Shown here one piece after another: positions 6,744 to 6,788 of a stretch of DNA of 6,788 nt. Where the stretch lies: the NCBI GenBank assembly GCA_007134165.1, contig SLLJ01000356.1, positions 1 to 6,788 on the forward strand. Direction: 5' to 3'. A model generated the notes under the pieces. That model was not told where the DNA came from. It made no database searches and saw only the letters and a list, made by a program, of their open reading frames with translations. The stretch comes from Nitriliruptoraceae bacterium (lineage in GTDB: Bacteria; Actinomycetota; Nitriliruptoria; Nitriliruptorales; Nitriliruptoraceae). A program made the position numbers and the translations under genes. Within the stretch, counting starts at the first letter, position 1, and every line of letters starts with the position of its first letter.

Positions 6744-6788
6744 GTGGAAAAGCAGGCGGTGGACCGGCCCGAGGACCGGCCCGAGGAC
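6744..6788 (+). CDS. Start of an unidentified gene, cut by the window edge (position suits fliW)
   Basis: A GTG at 6744 follows GAAGGA (6732-6737) with a 6-nt spacing, a good ribosome binding site, and opens a frame of 15 codons to the window end. The visible residues are VEKQAVDRPEDRPED, a charged stretch with an in-frame DRPE repeat and no recognisable domain. It starts 38 nt after the flgL stop, with no terminator between, so it is probably in the same operon. In many Gram-positive clusters the gene after flgL is fliW, the flagellar assembly factor that antagonises CsrA; that is inference from gene order only. A GTG at 6759 is an alternative but poorer start. Confidence 0.55.
   Translation, partial: MEKQAVDRPEDRPED
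6762..6788. repeat. 12-bp tandem repeat running off the window edge
   Basis: GACCGGCCCGAG is repeated exactly at 6762-6773 and 6774-6785, and a third copy begins at 6786. The unit is four codons (DRPE) in frame with the GTG at 6744. The full copy number lies outside the window. Confidence 0.75.

Overview
This is a GC-rich window with strong G/C bias at third codon positions. It carries the proximal end of a flagellar gene cluster next to a two-component regulatory pair. The short FlgN chaperone, compact FlgK and FlgL, and an NlpC/P60 (C40) peptidase beside the flagellar genes fit a motile, high-GC actinobacterium. That placement rests on gene order and protein style only. A class such as Nitriliruptoria or Euzebyia is possible but cannot be shown from this sequence.

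Left half, minus strand, in transcription order: an NlpC/P60 peptidase without a secretion signal (3634 to 2942), a 144-nt gap, a KdpE/OmpR-type response regulator (2797 to 2051), and a cytosolic hybrid sensor kinase (2054 to 36). The kinase start overlaps the regulator stop by 4 nt (GTGA), so the two are almost certainly co-translated partners. For the regulator and the peptidase, ribosome binding sites support GTG starts inside longer open frames. The peptidase start also removes an apparent head-on overlap with flgN.

Right half, plus strand: flgN (3759-4271), flgK (4271-5743) and flgL (5761-6705) form a tight operon with a 1-nt overlap and then a 17-nt gap. A new gene begins at GTG 6744 with a good ribosome binding site and runs off the window. 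FlgN is the export chaperone for FlgK and FlgL, the two proteins that join hook to filament. The peptidase probably opens the peptidoglycan for flagellar assembly, in the way FlgJ does in proteobacteria.

The divergent region 3635-3758 (124 nt) must hold the promoters of both transcription units. It contains a central inverted repeat and two copies of a 10-mer placed near each start codon, which is an operator-like layout.

The most unusual point is in the kinase. Its C-terminal receiver domain has Glu610 where the phosphoacceptor Asp should be, and it has also lost the second acidic-pocket residue and the switch Thr/Ser. It looks like a pseudo-receiver locked in one state, while the partner regulator keeps an intact Asp52. 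No mobile elements, CRISPR arrays, tRNAs or rRNAs were seen.
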